Below are positions 1 to 7,580 of a stretch of 64,000 nucleotides of DNA, one piece after another. Each line of letters begins with the position of its first letter. Within the stretch, counting starts at the first letter, position 1. Source of the DNA: CBDCUQ01 sp965222835. GTDB lineage: Bacteria > Pseudomonadota > Alphaproteobacteria > Rhizobiales > Hyphomicrobiaceae. The translations under genes were made by a program, and so were the position numbers. The stretch covers positions 310,001-374,000 of the forward strand of contig CBDCUQ010000004.1 in assembly GCA_965222835.1 (NCBI GenBank). Reading direction: 5' to 3'. Below the pieces are notes generated by a model. That model was given only the letters and a program-made list of their open reading frames with translations, had not been told where the DNA came from and did not search any database.

Positions 1-1
1 G

Positions 2-733
2 ATCCGGCCGCAGAACAATGTCAAGACGGAAAAGACGATCAAAGATGTTGTCGGTTATTTACAGAGCCAGCCGGGTGTTGCGGCGGTGCGCGCCTTGCCG
101 GTCGAGACGTCAGCTGAGCTCTTGGAGCCGTGGCTTGGCAAGGGCGATATTCTAAAGTCGCTGCCGGTGCCGCGCCTGATTGCGATCGAGTTGGATCGTG
201 ATAACCCCCCCGACCTCAAGCGCGTGAAGCGCCAACTCGAGGAGCAGTTCAAACGAGTGAGCCTCGACGATCACAGGCGCTGGCAAAGTCAAATCCGTAC
301 CGTCACCCGAAGCTTTGCGCTTGGAGGATTGGCCATTCTCTTGCTCATGGCGGCCGCCACCACGGCGATCATCGTTTCGGCGACGAAGAGCTCGATGGCT
401 TCTAACCGCGAGATCGTGGAGGTGCTGCACTTTGTCGGGGCGACAGACCGGTTTATCGCGCATGAGTTCGAGAAGCATTTTCTCCGGCTTGGGATCCGTT
501 CGGGCCTTGTGGGCGCGCTTCTGGCGTTGTCCGTGTTTCTGACGATGCCGCTGATGATGGAGCTCTTGGGCGGGGGCAGTGTCACGATTGCCGAACTGCA
601 CCGGCTTATTGGCACTGGATCCTTGGATATGGCCGGCTACGTGCTTCTTGGCATCGTGGTCGTGGTGATCGCGGCGCTGTGCATGCTGACCTCGCGGCTC
701 GGCGTCTACCGTATCCTTAACAACAAGGCGTAA
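2..733 (+). CDS. ftsX: Cell division protein FtsX, 3' part (start lies before the window)
   Basis: The reading frame is open from the first bases of the window to the stop at 731-733, so the N-terminus lies upstream. FtsX is the membrane subunit of the FtsEX ABC complex that activates peptidoglycan hydrolases at the division site. The visible part has a periplasmic segment and then three hydrophobic stretches, consistent with the last three of the four FtsX transmembrane helices: one starting at FALGGLAILLLMAAATTAII, one at GLVGALLALSVFLTMPLMM and one near the C-terminus. ALR-like sequence EVLHFVGATDRFIAHEFEKH between helices is typical of FtsX. ftsE is expected just upstream. The following DUF218 and PlsC genes are in the same direction. 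Assignment is by recognisable sequence and gene order. Confidence 0.88.
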   Translation: MRPQNNVKTEKTIKDVVGYLQSQPGVAAVRALPVETSAELLEPWLGKGDILKSLPVPRLIAIELDRDNPPDLKRVKRQLEEQFKRVSLDDHRRWQSQIRTVTRSFALGGLAILLLMAAATTAIIVSATKSSMASNREIVEVLHFVGATDRFIAHEFEKHFLRLGIRSGLVGALLALSVFLTMPLMMELLGGGSVTIAELHRLIGTGSLDMAGYVLLGIVVVVIAALCMLTSRLGVYRILNNKA

Positions 734-925
734 TCAAAAAGGGTTGTGCGCGCTCAAAATTTTGCGCGAGCGGGGCGACAAATCGTGAGTTTATCAAGAG
801 GTTAGGGTAAGGTTCGGGGCATGGGTTGGCATTGGTCCCGGGGGGCCGATAGTTTGATGGTCCGTGATGCGATCACGGGTTAAGAACCGGTTCCTGGGTT
901 GGTGGGGAAGTGAAGGGCAGGAGGT

Positions 926-1576
926 ATGCGGAAGCCCAGCCGAACAACGATTGGCATTTTCTTGGGCAGCGTTATCGGCCTTTTTGCCTTGGGGTTCGTC
1001 GCGTTCGCCGCAAGCGTGATGCGTGCGCCCGATACACAAGATCCTCGTGCGGATGCGATAGTTGTGTTGACAGGCGGGCCGACGCGTATTGCGGAAGGAT
1101 CGCGTCTGTTGCGTTATGACCGTGGCGCCAGGCTTCTCATCTCGGGGGTAAATAAGCGCACGAGCAAGGCAAGCCTGCGCAAGCTTTCGGGATTAGACCC
1201 CGAGAGATTTGCCTGTTGTGTCGATGTCGATTACGCCGCGCTTGACACCGTTGGCAACGCAACCGAGACGTCCAAATGGGCGGCGGAGCGTGGTTACAAT
1301 CGGTTGATTGTGGTCACGTCGAATTATCACATGCCGCGCAGTCTGGTGGAGCTGGCGCGCGCCATGCCGGGTGTCGAGCTCATTCCCCATCCCGTCATAA
1401 GCAAGAAGACCAGAGGGCGCACATGGTGGCTCGAACCTAAAATTGCGCGCGCGATTGCCGACGAATATGTGAAGTTCTTGCCAGCCGCTGCTCGGCTTCT
1501 TGTTTCCCGGGCTTTTGGCCCTTGGAGCGAAAGCTCGATTGCGGGAACATCCAAGTCCCCACCAGCAAAGATTTGA
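926..1576 (+). CDS. YdcF/ElyC-family (DUF218) membrane-anchored protein
   Basis: A 216-residue protein with one N-terminal membrane anchor (about residues 8-30) and a DUF218 domain after it. Family hallmarks visible are VVLTGGPTRIAEGSRLL near residue 47, GNATETSKWAAERG in the middle and VVTSNYHMPRSLVELA towards the C-terminus. Characterised relatives (ElyC, SanA) affect envelope integrity and undecaprenyl-phosphate-linked glycan metabolism in E. coli; the reaction is not settled. The stop is only 7 bases before the plsC-like start, so the two are probably co-transcribed. In related alphaproteobacteria this gene follows ftsEX, which supports a cell-envelope role. The ATG at 926 places the hydrophobic anchor correctly at the N-terminus. 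Confidence 0.8.
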   Translation: MRKPSRTTIGIFLGSVIGLFALGFVAFAASVMRAPDTQDPRADAIVVLTGGPTRIAEGSRLLRYDRGARLLISGVNKRTSKASLRKLSGLDPERFACCVDVDYAALDTVGNATETSKWAAERGYNRLIVVTSNYHMPRSLVELARAMPGVELIPHPVISKKTRGRTWWLEPKIARAIADEYVKFLPAAARLLVSRAFGPWSESSIAGTSKSPPAKI

Positions 1577-1583
1577 TAGCGCA

Positions 1584-2369
1584 ATGAGCTATTCGACTAT
1601 TTTGCGCTCATATCTCTTCGCCGCCGTATTTTACGTGACCACGGCGCTCTTTTTGTTGCTCGGTTCGTGGCTCTTCTTTGCCCCGCGCAGCTGGGCGATT
1701 GCCGGCCTCAAAGTTCACGGTGCGACGTGCACGTGGCTGCTCGGGCTTATCGCAGGAACGAAGATGGAAGTGCGCGGACACGACTTGCTGCCGGAAGGTG
1801 CCTGCCTCGTTGTCTCGAAGCACCAATCGGCTTGGGATACGTTTGCTCTGATCCCGCTTTTTGCCGACCCTGCCGTTGTCCTCAAAGACGAGCTCAAGTG
1901 GATTCCGTTTTATGGCTGGTTCTGCGTGAAGTTTGCCCACATTCTGGTCAAGCGCGACAAAGCCGGCGTTGCGCTGAAGACGATGATCCGGGACGCCAAA
2001 GATCGGGTTGCTGCCAAGCGCCAAATTCTCATCTTTCCGGAAGGGACGCGGCGGGAGCCAGGTGCGGCCCCAGACTACAAGCCTGGCTACCTGGCGCTCT
2101 ATGAGGCGCTAGACGTGCCTTGCGTGCCGCTTGCGTTGAACTCCGGGCTCTACTGGCCGCGGCGCAGTCTCATCCGGCACCCGGGAACGATTATTGTTCA
2201 GTTTCTTGAGCCCATCCCGCCTGGCTTATCGCGCAAGGATTTTCGTGTGGCGCTCGAAGGCCGTCTTGAGGCGGCGTGTGACCGGTTGCTTTTGGAGGCG
2301 GCCTCGTCGGAGGCTCCGCCGCCACTCTCGGCCGTAGTTGATGCGAGCATCAGCAACTTGAACAAATAA
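1584..2369 (+). CDS. plsC: 1-acyl-sn-glycerol-3-phosphate acyltransferase (PlsC family)
   Basis: A 261-residue inner-membrane acyltransferase of the LPLAT/PlsC family, which adds the second acyl chain to lysophosphatidate in phospholipid synthesis. The catalytic HX4D motif is visible as HQSAWD (H80, D85), and the substrate-binding block as IFPEGTRR (about 149-157). A hydrophobic helix at residues 10-32 anchors it. The frame stays open upstream to 1500, but that part overlaps the preceding gene; the ATG at 1584 begins 7 bases after the DUF218 stop and gives normal family length. Acyl-chain or lyso-substrate preference cannot be read from sequence, and the paralog class (plsC proper or an ornithine-lipid-type acyltransferase) is not certain. 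Confidence 0.85.
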   Translation: MSYSTILRSYLFAAVFYVTTALFLLLGSWLFFAPRSWAIAGLKVHGATCTWLLGLIAGTKMEVRGHDLLPEGACLVVSKHQSAWDTFALIPLFADPAVVLKDELKWIPFYGWFCVKFAHILVKRDKAGVALKTMIRDAKDRVAAKRQILIFPEGTRREPGAAPDYKPGYLALYEALDVPCVPLALNSGLYWPRRSLIRHPGTIIVQFLEPIPPGLSRKDFRVALEGRLEAACDRLLLEAASSEAPPPLSAVVDASISNLNK

Positions 2370-2390
2370 GAAACTTAACAAGAACATTTA

Positions 2391-2417
2391 TTGACTCTAA
2401 AGGGATTTGCCTATAGT
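2391..2417 (+). promoter_or_regulatory. Candidate sigma-70-type promoter of the ribonucleotide reductase gene
   Basis: TTGACT at 2391-2396 and TATAGT at 2412-2417 lie just upstream of the nrdJ start at 2448. The 15-base spacer is shorter than the usual 17, so this is a moderate match. The region between 2370 and 2447 is too short to hold a cobalamin riboswitch. Confidence 0.4.
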
Positions 2418-2447
2418 TTCGGGGGCCGTTGATGCGAAAAACGCCCC

Positions 2448-4826
2448 ATGCGCCCCACCCCTACATTTGCCAGCCCGATTGCTGAAGAGATTTGGGACCT
2501 CAAATACCGCTTGAAGGGCGCGGACGGGACGCCTGTCGATGTCACCTTAGACGATACGTTCCAGCGGGTCGCCGCGGCGGTTTCGCGGGCGGAGCCGGGC
2601 GGCAAGAAGGTCCGGGCGAAATGGGCGCGGCGTTTTTACGACGCCATTGCGGATATGGGCTTTCTGCCGGGAGGGCGGATCCTTGCGGGCGCCGGAGCAG
2701 AGCGGTCCGTCACGCTTTTCAATTGCTTCGTCATGGGGCGCATTGACGATGACCTCGGTTCCATCTTTCAGAACGTGAAGGAAGCCGCGCTTACCATGCA
2801 GCAGGGCGGCGGCATCGGGCACGATTTCTCGACGTTGCGTCCTGAGGGTGCACTTGTCCGGAGCATTGGTGCGGATGCGTCGGGCCCGGTGAGTTTCATG
2901 GACGTGTGGGACGCCATGTGCCGCACGATCATGTCTGCCGGCGCGCGTCGCGGAGCCATGATGGCAACGCTCAGGTGTGATCATCCGGATATCGAGGCTT
3001 TTATCGACGCCAAGTCGGATCCGGCGCGGCTCCGGAACTTTAATCTTTCGGTTCTTGTGACGGATGCGTTCATGTCCGCAGTTGCCAAGGATCGTGACTG
3101 GGATCTTCAATTTGACGGCAAGGTCTATCGAACGCTTCCGGCTCGGCAGCTTTGGGAGCGGATTATGCGGGCGACCTTCGATTACGCAGAGCCCGGCGTG
3201 ATCTTTATCGACCGTATCAACGCCAAGAATAACCTCGCCTATTGTGAGCACATTTGCGCCACCAATCCGTGCGGCGAGCAGCCGCTGCCGCCTTATGGGG
3301 CGTGCCTTCTCGGTTCGATCAATCTCACGCGTTTCGTTGCGCATCCCTTCTCCTCTAAGGCAAAGCTTGATCTTGCGCGTCTTGAGGAGCGGGTGCGGAC
3401 GGCCGTGCGCATTCTCGACAACGTGATCGATATTTCGAATTATCCGCTGCCTGAGCAGCGGCATGAGGCCAAGGCGAAGCGTCGCATCGGACTTGGTGTA
3501 ACGGGGCTAGCGGATGCGCTGATCTTTCTGGGCGTGCGGTACGGATCGCGCGAAGCGGCGTCGCTGGCCGGGACGTGGATGGCGGCGATCCAGCGGGCGG
3601 CTTATCTCGCAAGCAGTGAGATTGCGGCCGAGAAAGGCAGCTTCCCGCTTTTCGATCGGGATCGCGTGCTTGGAGCGCCAAATGTTGCGGCTCTGGGTAA
3701 GGATGTGCGGGCGGTCATTCGCAAGCATGGTCTTCGTAACGGTTGTCTGACATCGATTGCGCCCACTGGGACGATTTCGCTACTGGCTGGCAATGTGTCG
3801 AGTGGGATCGAGCCTGTTTTTGATTTTTCCTACCGGCGCAAGGTGCGGGGGGTGCGCGGTGCGGACACTGAAGAAAGTGTCGGGGACTATGCGCATGCCG
3901 AATATCGCCGCCTGTTCGGGGCGGAGGCATCACTTCCGCGCGCCTTTGTGCGGGCGGCTGAGCTCAGCCCGTCCGAGCATCTTGCGATGCAGGCCGCGAT
4001 GCAGCCCTTTGTGGACAGCTCTATCTCGAAGACAATCAATTGCCCGGAAGACATCAGCTTTGACGATTTCAAAGGGGTCTATGCAGATGCTTATGACATG
4101 GGGCTTAAGGGCTGCACGACGTTCCGGCCGAATGCGGTGACGGGCGCGGTTCTGGAGCCCGTGACATCCGGCGCAGAGGCTCCTGCCAAGTCAACACCGG
4201 CTTCTGTTGGTTCCGGAAAAGCCTCTTCGCTTGCCGTCGCGGAGGCCGGGGAGAGCGGTGGCGACGTTGTTTATATGTCAAAGCCCTTAGAGCGTGATGC
4301 GGTTCTTTCGGGCTACACCTACAAGGTCAAGTGGCCCGAAAGCGATCATGCGATTTATGTCACCCTCAATGACATCATGCGGGACGGGCGGCGGTGTCCC
4401 TTCGAGATCTTCATCAATACCCGCAACCTCGAACACTATGCGTGGACCGTTGCGTTGACGCGGATGATCAGTGCGGTATTCCGCCGTGGCGGGGATGTTT
4501 CGTTTGTGGCTAAAGAGCTGAAGGCTGTGTTCGATCCTCAGGGCGGGTGCTGGATGGAGGGGCGTTACATTCCAAGCCTGCTGGCCGCAATTGGCGACGT
4601 GATCGAAACGCACATGATTAGAATCGGCTTTATGCCGGAGGCGGCGCCGATGCAGCGAAGCGAGGCAGAGGTCGCGCGTGGGGACACTGGCGTGCCACAA
4701 AGGCGCCTCTCCGCTGCCCCATCGGTTCGGCGCCCGCGCTTATGTCCGCGATGCAACTCAGCCGAATTTGTTCGTGAGGAAGGATGCTGGGTTTGTCGCA
4801 GCTGTCATTTCTCCAAATGCTCCTGA
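2448..4826 (+). CDS. nrdJ: Adenosylcobalamin-dependent (class II) ribonucleotide reductase
   Basis: A 792-residue NrdJ-type enzyme that reduces ribonucleotides to deoxyribonucleotides using coenzyme B12 to form the thiyl radical, so it works with or without oxygen. The active-site block reads ATNPCGEQPLPPYGACLLGS: C275 matches the thiyl-radical cysteine and E277 the conserved glutamate. C93 (FNCFVMG) and C286 match the redox-active pair; the 11-residue spacing between C275 and C286 is as in other NrdJ proteins. The glycine-rich GTISLLAGNVSSGIEPVFDF segment is also present. The C-terminus ends in a zinc-ribbon-like module with CPRC and CRSC pairs, thought to re-reduce the active site or bind metal. 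No class I or III subunit genes are nearby. Expressed alone, probably from the promoter at 2391-2417. Confidence 0.93.
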   Translation: MRPTPTFASPIAEEIWDLKYRLKGADGTPVDVTLDDTFQRVAAAVSRAEPGGKKVRAKWARRFYDAIADMGFLPGGRILAGAGAERSVTLFNCFVMGRIDDDLGSIFQNVKEAALTMQQGGGIGHDFSTLRPEGALVRSIGADASGPVSFMDVWDAMCRTIMSAGARRGAMMATLRCDHPDIEAFIDAKSDPARLRNFNLSVLVTDAFMSAVAKDRDWDLQFDGKVYRTLPARQLWERIMRATFDYAEPGVIFIDRINAKNNLAYCEHICATNPCGEQPLPPYGACLLGSINLTRFVAHPFSSKAKLDLARLEERVRTAVRILDNVIDISNYPLPEQRHEAKAKRRIGLGVTGLADALIFLGVRYGSREAASLAGTWMAAIQRAAYLASSEIAAEKGSFPLFDRDRVLGAPNVAALGKDVRAVIRKHGLRNGCLTSIAPTGTISLLAGNVSSGIEPVFDFSYRRKVRGVRGADTEESVGDYAHAEYRRLFGAEASLPRAFVRAAELSPSEHLAMQAAMQPFVDSSISKTINCPEDISFDDFKGVYADAYDMGLKGCTTFRPNAVTGAVLEPVTSGAEAPAKSTPASVGSGKASSLAVAEAGESGGDVVYMSKPLERDAVLSGYTYKVKWPESDHAIYVTLNDIMRDGRRCPFEIFINTRNLEHYAWTVALTRMISAVFRRGGDVSFVAKELKAVFDPQGGCWMEGRYIPSLLAAIGDVIETHMIRIGFMPEAAPMQRSEAEVARGDTGVPQRRLSAAPSVRRPRLCPRCNSAEFVREEGCWVCRSCHFSKCS

Positions 4827-5063
4827 GGGTTAGTACGGACGTGAGTTTTCAGTGCGTTTTTTTGCCGTGAACGGGTGCGTCTCCACGTGCGTATGCCGAG
4901 GGTAGGGTGTGTTCGTTCAGTTGGCGTACAGGCTGTAACGGTTCCTTCACCTTGCCCTGAAATCACGCGGTTCGAGCCACACTTCAGCTAGAAATTCAGG
5001 GCACATTGGACTGCGAAGAAAGAACATGAGAACCAGCCGGAGCGCTGGGCGGGGACGATCACG

Positions 5064-5492
5064 ATGGGTGCAGAGATTATCCAGTTTTCCGAATTCAAGG
5101 CTCGCAAGGACTCGGCAGGTCTTACAAACGAACCTGCGGCACTTCACGACGCCCCCGATCTTGCCGACCGCTTTCACTTCTGGACGGGCGCTTCGGGGCG
5201 CCGGTACGTGCACACCGTCTACAGTCTCGTTGAGTGTCCGGCACTACCGTCGGGGAACTATATCCTCGTGAAGCGGGATGATGACGGTACACGCGACGTG
5301 CTTGCCATCGGTTCGGTCACCCATGAGGCCACGTCCCTTAATCTTGCTGAGATTCGCCGCCGCGGCGCGGAGCTTGGGGCAAATGAGGTCCATATCCATC
5401 TCCTGGCAAGCACGACGAAACTGTCGAAGCTCGTCGAATTCGACCTCAAGAGCTGCATTGGCGGTTCCGCCGCTGCAACGCAGTGCCACTGA
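5064..5492 (+). CDS. Conserved hypothetical protein, 142 residues
   Basis: I do not recognise the function. The protein is soluble, with no signal peptide or membrane segment. It begins with a short linker-like region, then has a compact block around FWTGASGRRYVHTVYSLVEC (residues 38-57) and a second block containing YILVKRDDDGTRDVLAIG and a leucine-rich AEIRRRGAELGANEVHIHLL segment that could form a strand-helix-strand unit. The sequence shows good coding character and a GGG-AGCGC-rich leader. The 237 bases between it and nrdJ contain no gene. The ATG at 5064 is the first start that precedes the conserved block; another Met lies in a different frame at 5026. Confidence 0.6.
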   Translation: MGAEIIQFSEFKARKDSAGLTNEPAALHDAPDLADRFHFWTGASGRRYVHTVYSLVECPALPSGNYILVKRDDDGTRDVLAIGSVTHEATSLNLAEIRRRGAELGANEVHIHLLASTTKLSKLVEFDLKSCIGGSAAATQCH

Positions 5493-5597
5493 GATTCCAG
5501 GCAACGATTTTCCGTTTTTCGTCGAGTGGCTCTAACGCACGCGCGCGCTTGACCGGTGCGCCTGAGCGGCCAGCTGGTCGGTTGCCGTTGTCTGCTG

Positions 5598-6500
5598 TTA
5601 ATTGATCAGGGCGGGCAGGTGTTGGCAGGCGACGAAGAGCGTGGGCAGCGTGTCGGTGCAGCTCATTCCGCTTACGATCGGTGCGATGGTTGTGTTCCAC
5701 CCCAGCGTTGAAAGCGCCGTCAAGGCGATGAAGACGAGCGAGGTCGTAAGTGTCACCACGGTGCCGTCTGTTTCTTGTACTGTCGGCGTGACCCTCTCCG
5801 ATGGAAAAGGGATGACGTTTGATTTCGTTTGCTGTGGTCGTTTCTGTGATTGCTTACGCTTGCGGCGCGTGGCGGTGGGTAACGGCCTGGACTTTGCCGG
5901 CTTCTTCTTAGGTCGGGCTTTTGGCCGCTTGGCGACCGAGATGTGCGCATACCGGTTCTTGCCGGGGAAGGTGATGATCACCGCGCCGGGTTGTTTGTCG
6001 CGAATTGCACCGCGGGCAAACGCAGTTAGTTGACCGCACGCCAGAATGGCTGCCTGCTCGATCCAGCCGTCGCGGGAGAGCCGGCGGGTGTCGCCGAGGG
6101 CGCGGCCGATAAGCGCAACATCTTCTGCGTTGAGGTCCGCAATCGCTGCGTACGTTTCATAACCCAGGGCGCGCATCTGCCGTTCGATGGCGCGGTCGAT
6201 CCCGCGAATGAGGGTGAAATCATCTCCCGGCCGCGTTTTGGGATGCTCGTTGCTGGAGCTGCGGGCTGGCTGCATGCGGTTGGCTGCAACGGCGGCTTTG
6301 GCTCCGGCGTAGCAGAGCGCGGCGTAAGCGTGTGATGTGGGTGTGAAGCGCTGGTGCAAAGGCACGACAGCTGTTGTGGCAGGCACCACGCTGGTCTTTC
6401 TGGTCGTTCGGGATGGTGCTTTTGCACGGGGCGCCCGTGATGGCGCTTTTCGGGCGCGCTTGCCCTTTGCTCCCGTGGTTTGACCCGAAGTTTTGGGCAC
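5598..6500 (-). CDS. Helix-hairpin-helix domain protein with basic linkers and a C-terminal membrane segment
   Basis: A 300-residue protein of unusual layout. The first 45 residues are Lys/Arg/Ala-rich. At about residues 92-165 there is a helix-hairpin-helix-like unit (DDFTLIRGIDRAIERQMRAL followed by an AIADLNAEDVALIGRALG helix and a WIEQAAILA helix), the same module found fused to alphaproteobacterial L21-like and complex I-associated proteins. A very basic stretch (about 185-225) follows, then a hydrophobic segment TVVTLTTSLVFIALTALSTL that looks like a single membrane helix near the C-terminus. DNA- or RNA-binding at the membrane is a reasonable inference, not shown. It points away from the gene at 5064-5492 and is convergent with it. 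Confidence 0.65.
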   Translation of the reverse strand: MPKTSGQTTGAKGKRARKAPSRAPRAKAPSRTTRKTSVVPATTAVVPLHQRFTPTSHAYAALCYAGAKAAVAANRMQPARSSSNEHPKTRPGDDFTLIRGIDRAIERQMRALGYETYAAIADLNAEDVALIGRALGDTRRLSRDGWIEQAAILACGQLTAFARGAIRDKQPGAVIITFPGKNRYAHISVAKRPKARPKKKPAKSRPLPTATRRKRKQSQKRPQQTKSNVIPFPSERVTPTVQETDGTVVTLTTSLVFIALTALSTLGWNTTIAPIVSGMSCTDTLPTLFVACQHLPALIN

Positions 6501-6646
6501 TTTGGCCCTCCCATGACCGAACGGATTTCTCCGCAGCGATCTTGGGCTTATATGCTCAACAGCCCGTTAACGGTGCGGTCGAATGGGTACGTTTGCCTGT
6601 TGCAGATCCTAGTCATGCGCCCTGCTGGGCGTGTGCAAGCGCGGGG

Positions 6647-7477
6647 CTATCGGAAGGCTTTGTCGAGGTTGATTGCCGCGTCCAGTCCTTTTGCCGTGTC
6701 GAGGCCGCGGACACCCGCGAGATTGGCGCCGTCAAAGTCTGCTTCCCGGACATGGGCGCCTGTGAGGTCTGCGCCGGATAAGTCTGCTTTTGAGAGATCG
6801 GCCTCCGCCAGATTAGCACCGCGCAGGTCGGCACCGACCAAGCGCGCGAAGCGCATATCGAGCCGGAAGAAGTTTGCGTCGCGCAGGCGCGCGCCGGAGA
6901 AGTCGCACGATCGGCAGAAGTTTTTCATGTGGGTTACAAGGGTACCTTGGCCGGGCTTGAACTCCAGCGGGCTGAAGTCCGCGCGGGTTAGGTCGGCGCC
7001 GCGGAAGTTTGCACCCTCGAAATCGACCGACACGCGGATACCTTTGAGCGTTGCGCCGGAAAACTTGGGAGCGTCCTTGTGGTTGTTGGTCATGTCGGAA
7101 AAAACGGTGGGCCTCAGAATTGTCGCTTCGGACAGGTTGGCGCCTGAGAAATCGGCGCGGATCAGCACGGCCCGATCTAGGCGCGCGCGCGAAAGGTCGG
7201 CACCCGCCAAATTCGAGCCGGTGAAGTCGGTTCCATAAAGGTCGGTGTTGCGGAGAACGGCGGCTTTGAAGTCCAGCCCGCTTAGATCTAGGTATGTCAG
7301 ATCGCGGCCCGACAAGTCGAGGCGCTGGCCGGGCTGGATCTCAAAGAGTGCCTGAGAAATTTCCCGTGCTGTTGCATCGGCTGTCGGATCGACGGGGGCG
7401 TCTTCTGCAAGAGCGCTGCCGCCGGCGAGTGCAACGATCAAGAGAATCTTACGGACGTTCGAAATACGTATCATCAA
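6647..7477 (-). CDS. Exported pentapeptide-repeat protein
   Basis: A 276-residue protein with a signal peptide (about residues 1-25, cleaved after SALA) and a long run of A(D/N)LXX pentapeptide repeats. Repeats are clear from about residue 52 to 120 (LDLSGLDFKAAVLRNTDL, GSNLAGADLSRARL) and again from about 155 to the C-terminus, separated by a less regular segment containing two cysteines in NFCRSCDFSG. Such repeats fold as a right-handed quadrilateral beta helix. With a signal peptide it should act in the periplasm or outside the cell, which makes DNA-gyrase mimicry of the Qnr type unlikely. No partner is obvious. It lies downstream of the 5-oxoprolinase gene on the same strand. Confidence 0.85.
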   Translation of the reverse strand: MMIRISNVRKILLIVALAGGSALAEDAPVDPTADATAREISQALFEIQPGQRLDLSGRDLTYLDLSGLDFKAAVLRNTDLYGTDFTGSNLAGADLSRARLDRAVLIRADFSGANLSEATILRPTVFSDMTNNHKDAPKFSGATLKGIRVSVDFEGANFRGADLTRADFSPLEFKPGQGTLVTHMKNFCRSCDFSGARLRDANFFRLDMRFARLVGADLRGANLAEADLSKADLSGADLTGAHVREADFDGANLAGVRGLDTAKGLDAAINLDKAFR

Positions 7478-7580
7478 GCGTAACCAAAGCGTGTTCTGTT
7501 CTCACGGTATGATGACCGAGTCTCGAGATACGGGATTTACTTGTGCCTGGGTCAAAGGATATCTGCATTGTGCCCGGATT

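Noticed and set aside
2370..2447. Cobalamin riboswitch upstream of nrdJ
   Set aside because: The leader is under 80 bases and has no B12-box-like sequence; only a promoter-like pair is seen.
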